Shown here: in pieces, positions 1 through 7,030 of the stretch
How positions within the stretch are numbered: position 1 is the stretch's first letter
Layout of the letters: each line of letters starts with the position of its first letter
From: CAUZSN01 sp963582345
GTDB taxonomy: Bacteria > Planctomycetota > Planctomycetia > Planctomycetales > Planctomycetaceae
Reading direction: 5' to 3'
Length of the DNA: 16,420 bases
NCBI GenBank assembly: GCA_963582345.1
Contig: CAUZSN010000064.1
Location: 1-16,420 of the forward strand
The notes under the pieces: model-generated
Told to the model about the DNA's origin: nothing
Database searches by the model: none
What the model saw: the letters and a program-made list of their open reading frames with translations, nothing else
Translations under genes and position numbers: made by a program

Positions 1-114
1 ATCAATATTCAAATGATCAACACCAGCGAAATTCGGATGAGTGCCGTCGTGGCTCCAGAACTTGGCAAGAAAGCTGAATCTTGTTTGCTCAAAACCTTTG
101 GATTGACTGGTTAG
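1..114 (+). CDS. lysC: Aspartate kinase, C-terminal fragment (5' end outside window)
   Basis: The first bases read in frame 1 as 37 codons ending in TAG at 112-114. The peptide begins INIQMINTSEIRMS and ends LLKTFGLTG. This resembles the end of the second ACT domain of aspartokinases, where the segment '(G)INI.MI.TSEI..S.VV' forms part of the allosteric amino-acid-binding site and is followed by a short C-terminal helix. The full enzyme phosphorylates aspartate at the first step of lysine, threonine and methionine synthesis. The catalytic domain lies outside the window, so only the regulatory tail is seen. The gene ends 14 bp before the stop of the convergent TolC-family gene. The identification rests on one short motif but fits it well. 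No terminator hairpin is evident in the gap. Confidence 0.78.
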   Translation: MNIQMINTSEIRMSAVVAPELGKKAESCLLKTFGLTG

Positions 115-128
115 ATAGCTCAATTCCG

Positions 129-2168
129 TCACCAGCAGCCCTTTGGTTCTTTTTTGTTCAGCGTCGCCATTTCTTCTAGTGTTGGTTCGTGTGGATCTTG
201 GTGACACGACGTGTCGGTCACCCCAGTGACAAATTCCTCAGGTTCAGTGTGTAAGTGCGAGACATCCATTGCGTGCGAGCGTGCCCAGGCTCGACGCATT
301 GAGTGAACGTATGCCTCAGGAGTCCATTCACCTTCGCTCAGGTAGACGTTGTTGCGTTCAAGTAAGGTTCCTTTCGTGAAGTGAACAAAGTTTATCGCCT
401 GGTTATACCCGATCAAACTTGTGTAATAGGCGACTTCCGATTGCGCCAAACTGGCTTGAGCTCTGAGTAGGTCATCATACGTTTTCCCCCCCCCTTCGAG
501 TGCGAAGGCGAAGTTTTGAACTCGCTCTGCTGCCGCCCGACTGCGTTCAAAATTGGATTGGGCCGTGACGTATTGTTCGGCCAATGCCTGAAAAGCGTCG
601 CCCAATTCATGCGAGATATCCATTTTCTGTGCTGTCAGCACTTTGCGTGCTTTGGTCAAACGTAACTCCAAATTGCGCACCTGTGCATGAGCGGACCGAA
701 GGCCTAACGGCAAGGCGAATTCAAAACCTAGACTCCAACCGGTCTGATTTCCCTGCAGCAGTGCTCCGTAGCCGCTACGGAAACCTTCCATCGTGACACC
801 GTCGTTATCATTTGATGCAAACAATTGGTCCCCTAACGCATTGACCTGATATCCGGTTACGAAATCTAATCGCGGGCGGATCAGGCTGTGTGCTGCTTTC
901 AGTTGTAATTCCAGGCTCTTGATCTGCCATTTTTGTCTCCGCAACTCGACCCGATCGGTCAGAGCCTCGGCTAGGCAAGTGTGCCAATCTGGAATAAATT
1001 GCGCGGTTACAGGTTCGTCGGTTGGCCGGACGATATGGCCATCGTTGATTGGTAGCCCCATCAGCCGTCTTAATTCCGCTTCGTTCGAGTACAGTTCGGC
1101 CAATGCGGACTGAGCGACTGCGCGTGCTTGGAAATATTGGTCGCGTGCCTGAGCTTCGTCGGCCGGTGTGAAATTTCCAAAGCCGCCAACGTCAAGTTTC
1201 GCCTTTGCATCACGCCACGTATGCAATCCGCTATTTCGGGTTTTGACGGCCGTGTCGTACTTGCGGTAGCTGAGATACAGATCCCAATAAACGTCTTCAA
1301 CGTCTTTCAGTAGCTTACGGACGCTGACTTCGAAGTCGGTGAGCGTGATGTCGTTGTTGATGCGTGCAATGATGACGCCCTGATTGACGCCGGTCAGGCC
1401 TCGGAAACCAAGTGCAATCGGACCGGCAATGCGCGTGAATTCCGTTCCTGCACCCGCCAAGAGCGGCTGACGGTATTGGGCCTGAACGAAACCGACGTAA
1501 GATGAGCTAAATAATTGGGCGGGCAAGTTGCTACCGAAATAGTCCCAATTATGAGTCAGAGCAATCTGTCCACCATGGGCGAATTGTTTTCGCAGTTCAG
1601 CGGTAAAATTAGCGGTTTCCGCGGTTAGGGTGCTCCCCGCTCCCAAACCGCCGCCGAAAAACAAGTTGTTTTGAGCCGTCTCGTTTCGCCCCCAGATCAT
1701 CGAGGTAGCAAACTGTGTGTCGAACGCTGCCAGCGCTGCTTCCACTCCACGTCCGCTAAATAGCACACCGCTTTCTTGAATTGCCGAATCGTAGACCGAT
1801 GCAGTACGGTCCGGATTCGATAAGACGGCACTATTGGTTCCTAATGCGCTAAACTTCCCGCGCCGCACGATTCGGGTGCGGATAATATCGGCGTTGGCCA
1901 ATGCGAAATGCAAGACCTCGGCCAGTTTCAAGTCCCACACTTCGTCTTTCTTTTGATCTAAGACGGTTCGTGGCTTTTCGGAAAAAGTAGACGGGCTTTC
2001 ACGCTGCTCTTCCAGAACCGGATAGTCAATCTTGGTCGTGGTATTCTTGTAGTACTGCAGCTCAGAGTCGCCTAAGTAGTGCAATTCCCTGTCAAATCCG
2101 TTACAGCCTAAAACCGCACAGGCGATCAGGAAGACACCCGTGAACGGTTTCGCAGGCCAACACTGCAT
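129..2168 (-). CDS. TolC-family outer-membrane efflux protein, probable lipoprotein
   Basis: This 679-residue protein resembles TolC/OprM-type channels, which carry substrates across the outer membrane for tripartite pumps or type I secretion. It starts at ATG 2168 behind AAAGGA, seven to eight bases upstream. The N-terminus is hydrophobic (residues 10-21) and ends in a lipobox-like VLGC at C22, suggesting lipidation. The first OEP-like repeat includes YWDLYLSYRKYDTA (294-307) and a long helix ending NEAELRRLMGLP (362-373). The second includes RPRLDFVTGYQ (431-441), the strand GWSLGFEFALPLG (477-489), and a long helical stretch (495-555) continuing in LLRAQASLAQSEVAYYTSLIGYNQA (567-591, read in parts). 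It is longer than classical TolC because of an insert at about 100-280 and a hydrophilic tail after 605. No pump partner gene is in view. A G9 run encodes residues near 559-561. Confidence 0.85.
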   Translation of the reverse strand: MQCWPAKPFTGVFLIACAVLGCNGFDRELHYLGDSELQYYKNTTTKIDYPVLEEQRESPSTFSEKPRTVLDQKKDEVWDLKLAEVLHFALANADIIRTRIVRRGKFSALGTNSAVLSNPDRTASVYDSAIQESGVLFSGRGVEAALAAFDTQFATSMIWGRNETAQNNLFFGGGLGAGSTLTAETANFTAELRKQFAHGGQIALTHNWDYFGSNLPAQLFSSSYVGFVQAQYRQPLLAGAGTEFTRIAGPIALGFRGLTGVNQGVIIARINNDITLTDFEVSVRKLLKDVEDVYWDLYLSYRKYDTAVKTRNSGLHTWRDAKAKLDVGGFGNFTPADEAQARDQYFQARAVAQSALAELYSNEAELRRLMGLPINDGHIVRPTDEPVTAQFIPDWHTCLAEALTDRVELRRQKWQIKSLELQLKAAHSLIRPRLDFVTGYQVNALGDQLFASNDNDGVTMEGFRSGYGALLQGNQTGWSLGFEFALPLGLRSAHAQVRNLELRLTKARKVLTAQKMDISHELGDAFQALAEQYVTAQSNFERSRAAAERVQNFAFALEGGGKTYDDLLRAQASLAQSEVAYYTSLIGYNQAINFVHFTKGTLLERNNVYLSEGEWTPEAYVHSMRRAWARSHAMDVSHLHTEPEEFVTGVTDTSCHQDPHEPTLEEMATLNKKEPKGCW

Positions 2169-2216
2169 CGTCTTGTCCTTTGGTACAGCCCTTTTGATGC
2201 CAATGTCATCAAGTCT

Positions 2217-2232
2217 CTGACAGACATGTCAG
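2217..2232. promoter_or_regulatory. Inverted repeat upstream of the TolC-family gene (candidate operator)
   Basis: CTGACAGACATGTCAG has perfect 6-bp arms (CTGACA/TGTCAG) around a 4-bp centre. It ends 48 bp upstream of the TolC-family start codon, in the 146-bp gap before the DUF962-like gene. The arrangement would suit a dimeric repressor site, and efflux genes often have one, but no regulator gene is nearby. Function is inferred from position only. Confidence 0.25.
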
Positions 2233-2314
2233 TTATGGCGCCGATGGACTTGAATCAGTGCGCAGCCAGACGAGGCACAGGATCGTTAGAACCGCTATAA
2301 GTGGTATCGACAGC

Positions 2315-2602
2315 TTAATCGTCAATCTTTGAATGTTTTGCTTCGGGGCCAAACTCGATATATGGTTTTCTCAGAATTTTCTTGATCAGAATGACCTCGC
2401 CAGCATCGTTTCCCTCGAACCTGTGGCCTATGAATTGTAAGACGTATCCACTTGCGAATGCGCCCGCTGCCCAAAGCCATTCGTGTTGGACCAAATAAAC
2501 GACGGACACAACAAACGACAGCGGCACACCTATCAGGTGCAACAGTTGATTCGTATGGTTCTGATGACGTTCGAGGTAGTTGTTGACGAATCGAATTGGC
2601 AT
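2315..2602 (-). CDS. Mpo1/DUF962-like small membrane protein
   Basis: This 95-residue protein resembles the DUF962 (YGL010w/Mpo1-like) family. Shared features are an N-terminal ERHQNHTNQLLHLIGVPL segment carrying the conserved His and Asn, a hydrophobic span of about 40 residues that could form two membrane segments, and a second conserved patch QFIGHRFEGN. Yeast Mpo1 is an iron-dependent dioxygenase in alpha-oxidation of 2-hydroxy fatty acids; bacterial members are mostly uncharacterised, so that activity is only a family-based possibility. I chose ATG 2602 because the family normally begins shortly before this His/Asn segment. An upstream in-frame GTG at 2653 would add 17 residues that do not look conserved. 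A distant AAGG lies 12 bases before the ATG. The gene is co-directional with the TolC-family gene, 146 bp away. Confidence 0.72.
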   Translation of the reverse strand: MPIRFVNNYLERHQNHTNQLLHLIGVPLSFVVSVVYLVQHEWLWAAGAFASGYVLQFIGHRFEGNDAGEVILIKKILRKPYIEFGPEAKHSKIDD

Positions 2603-2773
2603 CACAGTTTTTCGCCTTGAAATGGGAAAGTCGGCCGATACGACGTGTACCACAGACTATCAATTGAGTCGTCCGCAGCCGATTTCTTCTAAGGATGTGC
2701 AGAATCCTACTTGTTTGTAATGGTGACCGCAATCAATCGTATAGGTGGATGAACCAGGCGGACGTTGCTTGCT

Positions 2774-2802
2774 TTGCCTGTCATCTTTCGATTCACTATC
2801 CT
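2774..2802 (+). promoter_or_regulatory. Candidate sigma70-like promoter for icd
   Basis: TTGCCT (2774-2779) and TATCCT (2797-2802) are separated by exactly 17 bp. Each matches four of six consensus positions. The predicted transcript would start near 2809 and give icd a 5' leader of about 50 bases. Planctomycete promoter rules are poorly known, so this is a weak prediction. Confidence 0.3.
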
Positions 2803-2857
2803 TCAGGTTTTCACATTGAACGTCGAGGTACGCCGGCTGTTATGAAGGAGAATCGAG

Positions 2858-4117
2858 ATGTCGCAGAGTCAGGTGATTACTATGGGGCAGGATGTCAGTG
2901 GCAATCCCAAATTGCAGGTGCCCCAACACCCGATCGTGCCATTCATCGAGGGCGACGGTATCGGACCGGACATCTGGGGGGTGGCCGTTCGAGTCATTGA
3001 TGCTGCTGTTGGTAAGGGCTACAACAACAACCGCTCGATCGTCTGGAAAGAAGTGCTTGCCGGTGAAAAGGCGTTTATTCAGACCAAGTCATGGCTACCG
3101 GACGAAACCGTTCAGGCATTCAAGCAACACCTTGTCGGAATCAAAGGTCCTTTGACAACTCCAGTCGGCAGCGGTATCCGGTCGTTGAATGTCGCATTGA
3201 GGCAGCTATTGGATCTGTATGTGTGCCTGCGTCCCATTCGCTATTTTCAAGGGGTTCCCAGTCCGGTCCGGCAGCCGCAACTGGTCGATATGGTCGTGTT
3301 TCGCGAGAACACGGAAGATATTTATGCCGGAATCGAATTTGAGGACGGTGACAAAGACTGCGAAGAATTCAAGAAGCTACTGGCAGATCATTTTCCTGAG
3401 CGATTCAAGAAGTTCCGATTTCCAAACACTTCGGGTATCGGAATCAAGCCAGTTAGCCGTGAGGGAACCTCGCGTCTGGTGAGAGCTGCGATTGAGTATG
3501 CCGTCAACAATGGCCGAAACTCAGTGACATTGGTCCACAAAGGCAACATCATGAAATTCACAGAAGGCGCGTTCCGTGATTGGGGCTATCAGGTTGCTCG
3601 TGAGCAGTATCGTGCTGTCCCGCTGGACGGTGGTCCATGGTGCCAATTGCCAGAGGACAAGAGCAGCGTCGTTGTGAAGGATGTGATTGCCGATGCGATG
3701 CTGCAGCAGGTTTTGACGCGTCCTGCTGAGTATGATGTCATCGCCACTTTGAACCTGAACGGTGACTATATTTCCGACGCTTTGGCTGCCCAAGTGGGTG
3801 GAATCGGCATTGCACCAGGTGGCAACATCAATTACCAGTCCGGACATGCGATTTTCGAGTCCACTCACGGCACAGCGCCAAAATATGCCCGGCAGGACAA
3901 GGTGAATCCGGGATCGCTCATACTTTCTGGAGAGATGATGCTCCGTTATTTCGGCTGGACGGAAGCCGCTGATCTGATTGTTCGGGGCATGAACGGCGCA
4001 ATCGGCGCCAAGACGGTCACTTACGACTTTCACCGGCTGATGGTTGCCGAAGGAACGAAAGCAATGTTGGTTAAGTGCTCCGAATTTGGAGACGCAGTCA
4101 TTGACCATATGGACTAA
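2858..4117 (+). CDS. icd: Isocitrate dehydrogenase, NADP-dependent
   Basis: This enzyme oxidatively decarboxylates isocitrate to 2-oxoglutarate in the TCA cycle, making NADPH. The 419-residue length is close to the 416 of E. coli Icd. Visible motifs are the substrate loop SGIRSLNVALRQ (105-116), whose Ser109 matches the serine phosphorylated in E. coli, and the block ENTEDIYAGIE (150-160). The catalytic Lys lies in VHKGNIMKFTEGAF (226-239). Metal-binding aspartates lie in LNGDYISDALAAQVGG (300-315). HGTAPKYA followed by DKVNP (337-351) has the Lys-Tyr pair typical of NADP rather than NAD specificity. The C-terminus KCSEFGDAVIDHM also resembles the E. coli end. ATG 2858 is preceded by AAGGAG seven bases upstream. 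No aceK kinase gene is in view. lpxK follows 77 bp downstream on the same strand, with no obvious functional link. Confidence 0.97.
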   Translation: MSQSQVITMGQDVSGNPKLQVPQHPIVPFIEGDGIGPDIWGVAVRVIDAAVGKGYNNNRSIVWKEVLAGEKAFIQTKSWLPDETVQAFKQHLVGIKGPLTTPVGSGIRSLNVALRQLLDLYVCLRPIRYFQGVPSPVRQPQLVDMVVFRENTEDIYAGIEFEDGDKDCEEFKKLLADHFPERFKKFRFPNTSGIGIKPVSREGTSRLVRAAIEYAVNNGRNSVTLVHKGNIMKFTEGAFRDWGYQVAREQYRAVPLDGGPWCQLPEDKSSVVVKDVIADAMLQQVLTRPAEYDVIATLNLNGDYISDALAAQVGGIGIAPGGNINYQSGHAIFESTHGTAPKYARQDKVNPGSLILSGEMMLRYFGWTEAADLIVRGMNGAIGAKTVTYDFHRLMVAEGTKAMLVKCSEFGDAVIDHMD

Positions 4118-4194
4118 AGGGCGGTCTGCCTGCAACTAAACCACATTCGGGCTCGGGTATGCTAAGGATCAAATAATCTGCCAACCGGGTTTAT

Positions 4195-5274
4195 TTGTCG
4201 TCGGCATTCTGTTACAGCAACTTCGTGGATGAATCCGAATTTCGAGACTTGATTTCTGGAACGAAGTACGGTTTACGAGCGGCTTTGCTCCGGACGGTCT
4301 TAAGCGGGCTCTCGTACTGGTATGGTTGTGGAGTCTATGCGCGACAGTGGTCGTACAAAGTTGGTTTGAGGCGGGTTCACAAGGCAATGGTGCCGGTTGT
4401 CAGTGTGGGTAACATCACCACTGGCGGTACGGGAAAGACGCCATTCGTCGCTTATCTTTCGCGCTGGTTTTGTGACGCCGGTGTTCGAGTTGGAATTCTC
4501 AGCCGAGGCTATCGATCACTTCCGGATCGAGGCAATGATGAAATGTTGGTCCTCGATCAATTGTGTCCTAATGTGCCGCACATTCAAAATCGTGACCGAG
4601 TCGAATCGGCGCACGTCGCTTGGGATGAATTCGACTGTCAGATTTTGATTCTCGACGATGGTTTTCAACACCGTCGCCTGGCCCGCGATCTTGATATCGT
4701 ATTAATCGATGCATTAAATCCTTGGGGTTTTGGTTGTTTGTTGCCGCGCGGGCTTCTTCGCGAACCGATATCCGTTTTGAAGAATGCGGATTTGATCGTC
4801 TTGACACGTGCTGATCAGTGCTCGGACGAACACAAAGCAAAGATTCTCACACAGTTGGCAGAAATGGGTCTCGCCGAGCAATGTGTCGAGGTTTCCTTCC
4901 GGCCAACTCGGTTGATCAATTATGAGGGCCAAACCGCCGATCTCAGAACGCTTGTCGACCAGCGTGTGTTCGGTTTTTGTGGGGTTGGAAATCCTCAATC
5001 GTTTCAACAAACGTTGAATGACACGTCGGCGATCGTTGCAGCGATACGATACTTCAACGACCATCATCACTATTCTTTGAACGATTTGGTCGATTTGGAG
5101 CGGCAGATTGTGCAACACCGCACACAATTTGTCGTAACAACGTTCAAGGATTTAGTGAAGATCAATCGCACTCATCTCGGTAGTTGTCCGCTCTGGGCAA
5201 TCGACATCACAACTCAAATCTTGCGCCAGGATGAGTTGCTTCAGCAACGGCTTCGTCAATTGCTCTCTGTCTGA
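4195..5274 (+). CDS. lpxK: Tetraacyldisaccharide 4'-kinase
   Basis: LpxK phosphorylates the 4' position of the tetraacyldisaccharide lipid A precursor at the inner face of the cytoplasmic membrane. Visible motifs are a hydrophobic N-terminal segment (about 24-48) for membrane association and a Walker A loop GNITTGGTGKTP (72-83). ILSRGYRS (101-108) and LDDGFQHRRL (153-162) match family signatures, as do PWGFGCLLPRGLLREP (176-191) and ADLIVLTRAD (198-207). Length, 359 residues, is normal. Near the C-terminus VVTTFKDLVKI (313-323) has Phe where many homologues have Glu. The start is uncertain: TTG 4195 is the longest form and GTG 4225 would remove 10 residues, but neither has a clear ribosome binding site. 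Presence of the gene implies a Gram-negative-type lipid A pathway. It is co-directional with icd and converges on the small exported protein. Confidence 0.95.
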   Translation: MSSAFCYSNFVDESEFRDLISGTKYGLRAALLRTVLSGLSYWYGCGVYARQWSYKVGLRRVHKAMVPVVSVGNITTGGTGKTPFVAYLSRWFCDAGVRVGILSRGYRSLPDRGNDEMLVLDQLCPNVPHIQNRDRVESAHVAWDEFDCQILILDDGFQHRRLARDLDIVLIDALNPWGFGCLLPRGLLREPISVLKNADLIVLTRADQCSDEHKAKILTQLAEMGLAEQCVEVSFRPTRLINYEGQTADLRTLVDQRVFGFCGVGNPQSFQQTLNDTSAIVAAIRYFNDHHHYSLNDLVDLERQIVQHRTQFVVTTFKDLVKINRTHLGSCPLWAIDITTQILRQDELLQQRLRQLLSV

Positions 5275-5291
5275 CAACCCATCGAAAGGTT

Positions 5292-5328
5292 GCTCGACAC
5301 GTGTACCGAATGTGTGAATGCGTCGAGC
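5292..5328. terminator. Inverted repeat between convergent genes (possible bidirectional terminator)
   Basis: GCTCGAC (5292-5298) pairs perfectly with GTCGAGC (5322-5328) across a 23-base loop. It fills the short gap between the lpxK stop and the stop of the convergent exported protein, overlapping the latter by one base. There is no clear T-tract on either side, so intrinsic termination is only a possibility suggested by position. Confidence 0.3.
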
Positions 5329-5903
5329 TAAGGACTTTTGGACTTCAAGAAAGCGACGTCGTCTTCAAGGTCGCTCACTTTGTCCAACGCGACGCTGATT
5401 AATGTGACCGAGGTGATGGTGAATCCAAGATCAATTAACTCAACCATGGTCAGATCACCACCCAGTCCTGGACCAAACTGGCCGCGAACAAATTGATTGG
5501 TCGAAACAATTAACGCCTGCATTCGGGCTTTGGGCGGAGCGGTGTTCGGCGACCACAAGCGAAACAGTCCGCTACCACGACCGGCAACGATTCGATATAC
5601 ACCAGCTCGCAAGTTGTCGACCACAAAAACACCATCCTTGTTGACCACCGTCCGGGCGACTTCGTTTTGTCCCTGCCGAATCGAGACAATAGCCCCGTCC
5701 AGGCCAACTCCGCGATCGTCGACCACCAGCCCTGCTAATTTTCCGCCGGTGGTCAAAGCCACGTCGACGACCAGGATGTGTGCTGTCTTTTTAGGTTTCG
5801 CTATTTGCTGCGGCTCAACTGCCACTAGTTCGGCTTGCGAGAATATGAATCCGAAACAAATTGCAGTTATAGTGGCTCCTGAGAAGGTCCTAGAAAAATT
5901 CAT
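5328..5903 (-). CDS. Small exported protein with carboxypeptidase-regulatory-like domain
   Basis: The gene encodes 191 residues from ATG 5903, which has AAGGAAGGAA six bases upstream; an open frame continues to 6155 but has no comparable start signal. Residues 1-28 look like a signal peptide (basic-polar start, hydrophobic ATITAICFGFIF, then Ala-rich end). The segment from about 51, starting GGKLAGLVVDDRG and ending near ALIVS, has the pattern of a beta-sandwich carboxypeptidase-regulatory/Cna-B-like domain: 'G.V.D..G..L.GA.V.I' followed by 'V.NKDGVFVVDNLRAGVYRI'. A hydrophobic stretch near the C-terminus (ELIDLGFTITSVTLISVAL) could be a membrane anchor, followed by an acidic-lysine tail. Proteins of this layout are common in Planctomycetota and uncharacterised. 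The role is unknown; an envelope location is inferred. Confidence 0.72.
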   Translation of the reverse strand: MNFSRTFSGATITAICFGFIFSQAELVAVEPQQIAKPKKTAHILVVDVALTTGGKLAGLVVDDRGVGLDGAIVSIRQGQNEVARTVVNKDGVFVVDNLRAGVYRIVAGRGSGLFRLWSPNTAPPKARMQALIVSTNQFVRGQFGPGLGGDLTMVELIDLGFTITSVTLISVALDKVSDLEDDVAFLKSKSP

Positions 5904-5936
5904 CCCACGTTCCTTCCTTATTCCAAATGACTCTTG

Positions 5937-5942
5937 ATTGTA
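5937..5942 (-). promoter_or_regulatory. Candidate -10 element for the small exported protein
   Basis: TACAAT on the minus strand (5942 to 5937) matches five of six -10 positions and lies 33 bp before ATG 5903, giving a predicted leader of roughly 27 bases. It sits within a short inverted repeat, GACTC (5929-5933) and GAGTC (5945-5949). No good -35 is seen at 17 bp, so the call is weak. Confidence 0.25.
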
Positions 5943-6130
5943 CCGAGTCTTGATGCAGCGACAGAGTTCATAAAGCTGCAGTATATTGTCTTGACAGGGT
6001 ATCGACCTACTTGGCGAAAGGCTAAGGTGTCGTGCCAAACTCGGTTGCGACCGAATGACTTGAGAGTTAAAAGTTGTGAAATGTTGGAACGAAATTGGAG
6101 AGGGGCCGAGAAGTGTAACGAGACAGTTGT

Positions 6131-6940
6131 TCAAGTCAATCCCGTTCTGAAACACTTATGCCAGTGTTTGAGCTTGTGTGAAAAAGATTGCGTCAGAGCA
6201 CGACATGCGACTTGCTCAAGATTCACGATGTTTGCCGTTGGGACCTGCTCGTTGACGATTTCTCGGGTCAAGTTGAACCAGCGGTTGCACTTGTCACAGA
6301 GTTTTCTGTCTGAGCTTCGGTCAACAGTAGATCAGGATTGTGCACTAATTTTGCGTTCCAAACTCAACCGTGATCGGCTGCTGTTTGGTGAATCATTCGA
6401 AGTAAGCGGCCGCTGTTCGAAACCGGGTTGTCCAGAAACCACACGCCTGAAGCGACTCCGATTTGGGCGAGAACTTCACCAATCATTTCCAATGTCGGAT
6501 GCGTCTCCTGTACTTTTCAATAGCTACCGTGCATGCTGGCGATGTCGTGATAGCAGCCGTCGGTCCGTGAAGAACGACTCCATTCGCCAGTGAGGTCTCA
6601 ATGGTCATCAACATGTTGAAGCCGTCAAATTGCATGACTTCGCCTGTTAGGTCACGGGGGCCGACGTATGCGATTCGACGGCAAGCCAATGATTGGTCAG
6701 AACAGCTTGATCGTATCATGGCTCAGCGTTGTCTTTGGGTCAGTTGAAAGCGGTCGCCAACACGTTCCAGCGAGGTGAAGTCAGAATGTCCGTGTGTCAA
6801 CAGCCAGAATAAATCGGCCACCATTTTCCTCAGACGGAGGAGCGTTTCCGGCTGAAACAACTCGGCGCTAGCCGGATGAAGACCGTGGTGTTTTGAGTGT
6901 TGGGCAAGGTCAGATGCTGTTGGATATTTGAGGATTGCAT
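6131..6940 (-). pseudogene. Decayed DUF434/DUF5616-family gene
   Basis: Reading the minus strand across three frames rebuilds most of a DUF434-type protein. From 6899 downward the frame reads HHGLHPASAELFQPETLLRL, then MVADLFWLLTHGHSD and VGDRFQLTQRQR, where it meets TGA at 6725-6723. The same frame resumes with AMIRSSCSDQSLACRR and QFDGFNMLMTIETSLANGVV. A one-base deletion near 6566-6559 shifts to DGCYHDIASMHGSY, then TGA at 6519-6517, then KVQETHPTLEMIGEVLAQIG and VWFLDNPVSNSGRLLRMIHQ. Another TGA follows at 6366-6364. A further shift near 6318-6313 leads to CDKCNRWFNLTREIVNEQVP and a final TGA at 6133-6131. These blocks match, in order, the conserved segments I recall for DUF434 (VG.R..L..RQR) and DUF5616 (DG.N.L.t.E). 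The start is uncertain: ATG 6940 lies in another frame. The family has no known function. Confidence 0.85.
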
Positions 6941-7010
6941 GCGATGCAGACTACAGAAAGTTCCTGTCGAGTTCTTTCAATGTGTGATCTCAACTGTCGT
7001 GCAACTAAAG

Positions 7011-7024
7011 TTATTCTAGAATAA
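7011..7024. promoter_or_regulatory. Perfect 14-bp palindrome directly upstream of the cysteine desulfurase
   Basis: TTATTCTAGAATAA is a perfect palindrome ending one base before GTG 7025 and six before ATG 7031. It could be an operator for a dimeric regulator; it also holds -10-like hexamers TATTCT (7012-7017) and TAGAAT (7017-7022). If the latter is used, transcription would begin near the ATG. Function is inferred from symmetry and position. Confidence 0.4.
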
Positions 7025-7030
7025 GTGGCT

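Noticed and set aside
6112..6139. TTGACT-N16-TACACT on the minus strand as a promoter for the exported protein
   Set aside because: It lies at the 3' end of the pseudogene and about 200 bp from the start codon; a nearer -10 candidate exists at 5942-5937. It cannot be excluded but is not supported.
5904..6155. 84-residue N-terminal extension of the small exported protein
   Set aside because: The extension would bury the signal peptide, while ATG 5903 has a good ribosome binding site.
5934..6593. A 219-codon open frame on the plus strand
   Set aside because: Its product is Cys/Arg-rich with no domain-like pattern, and much of it lies antisense to the DUF434-type pseudogene, which explains the real coding signal.
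6364..6725. UGA recoding (selenocysteine or Trp) in the DUF434-like gene
   Set aside because: The gene also carries at least two frameshifts, and intact genes in the window end with TGA, so decay is the simpler explanation.
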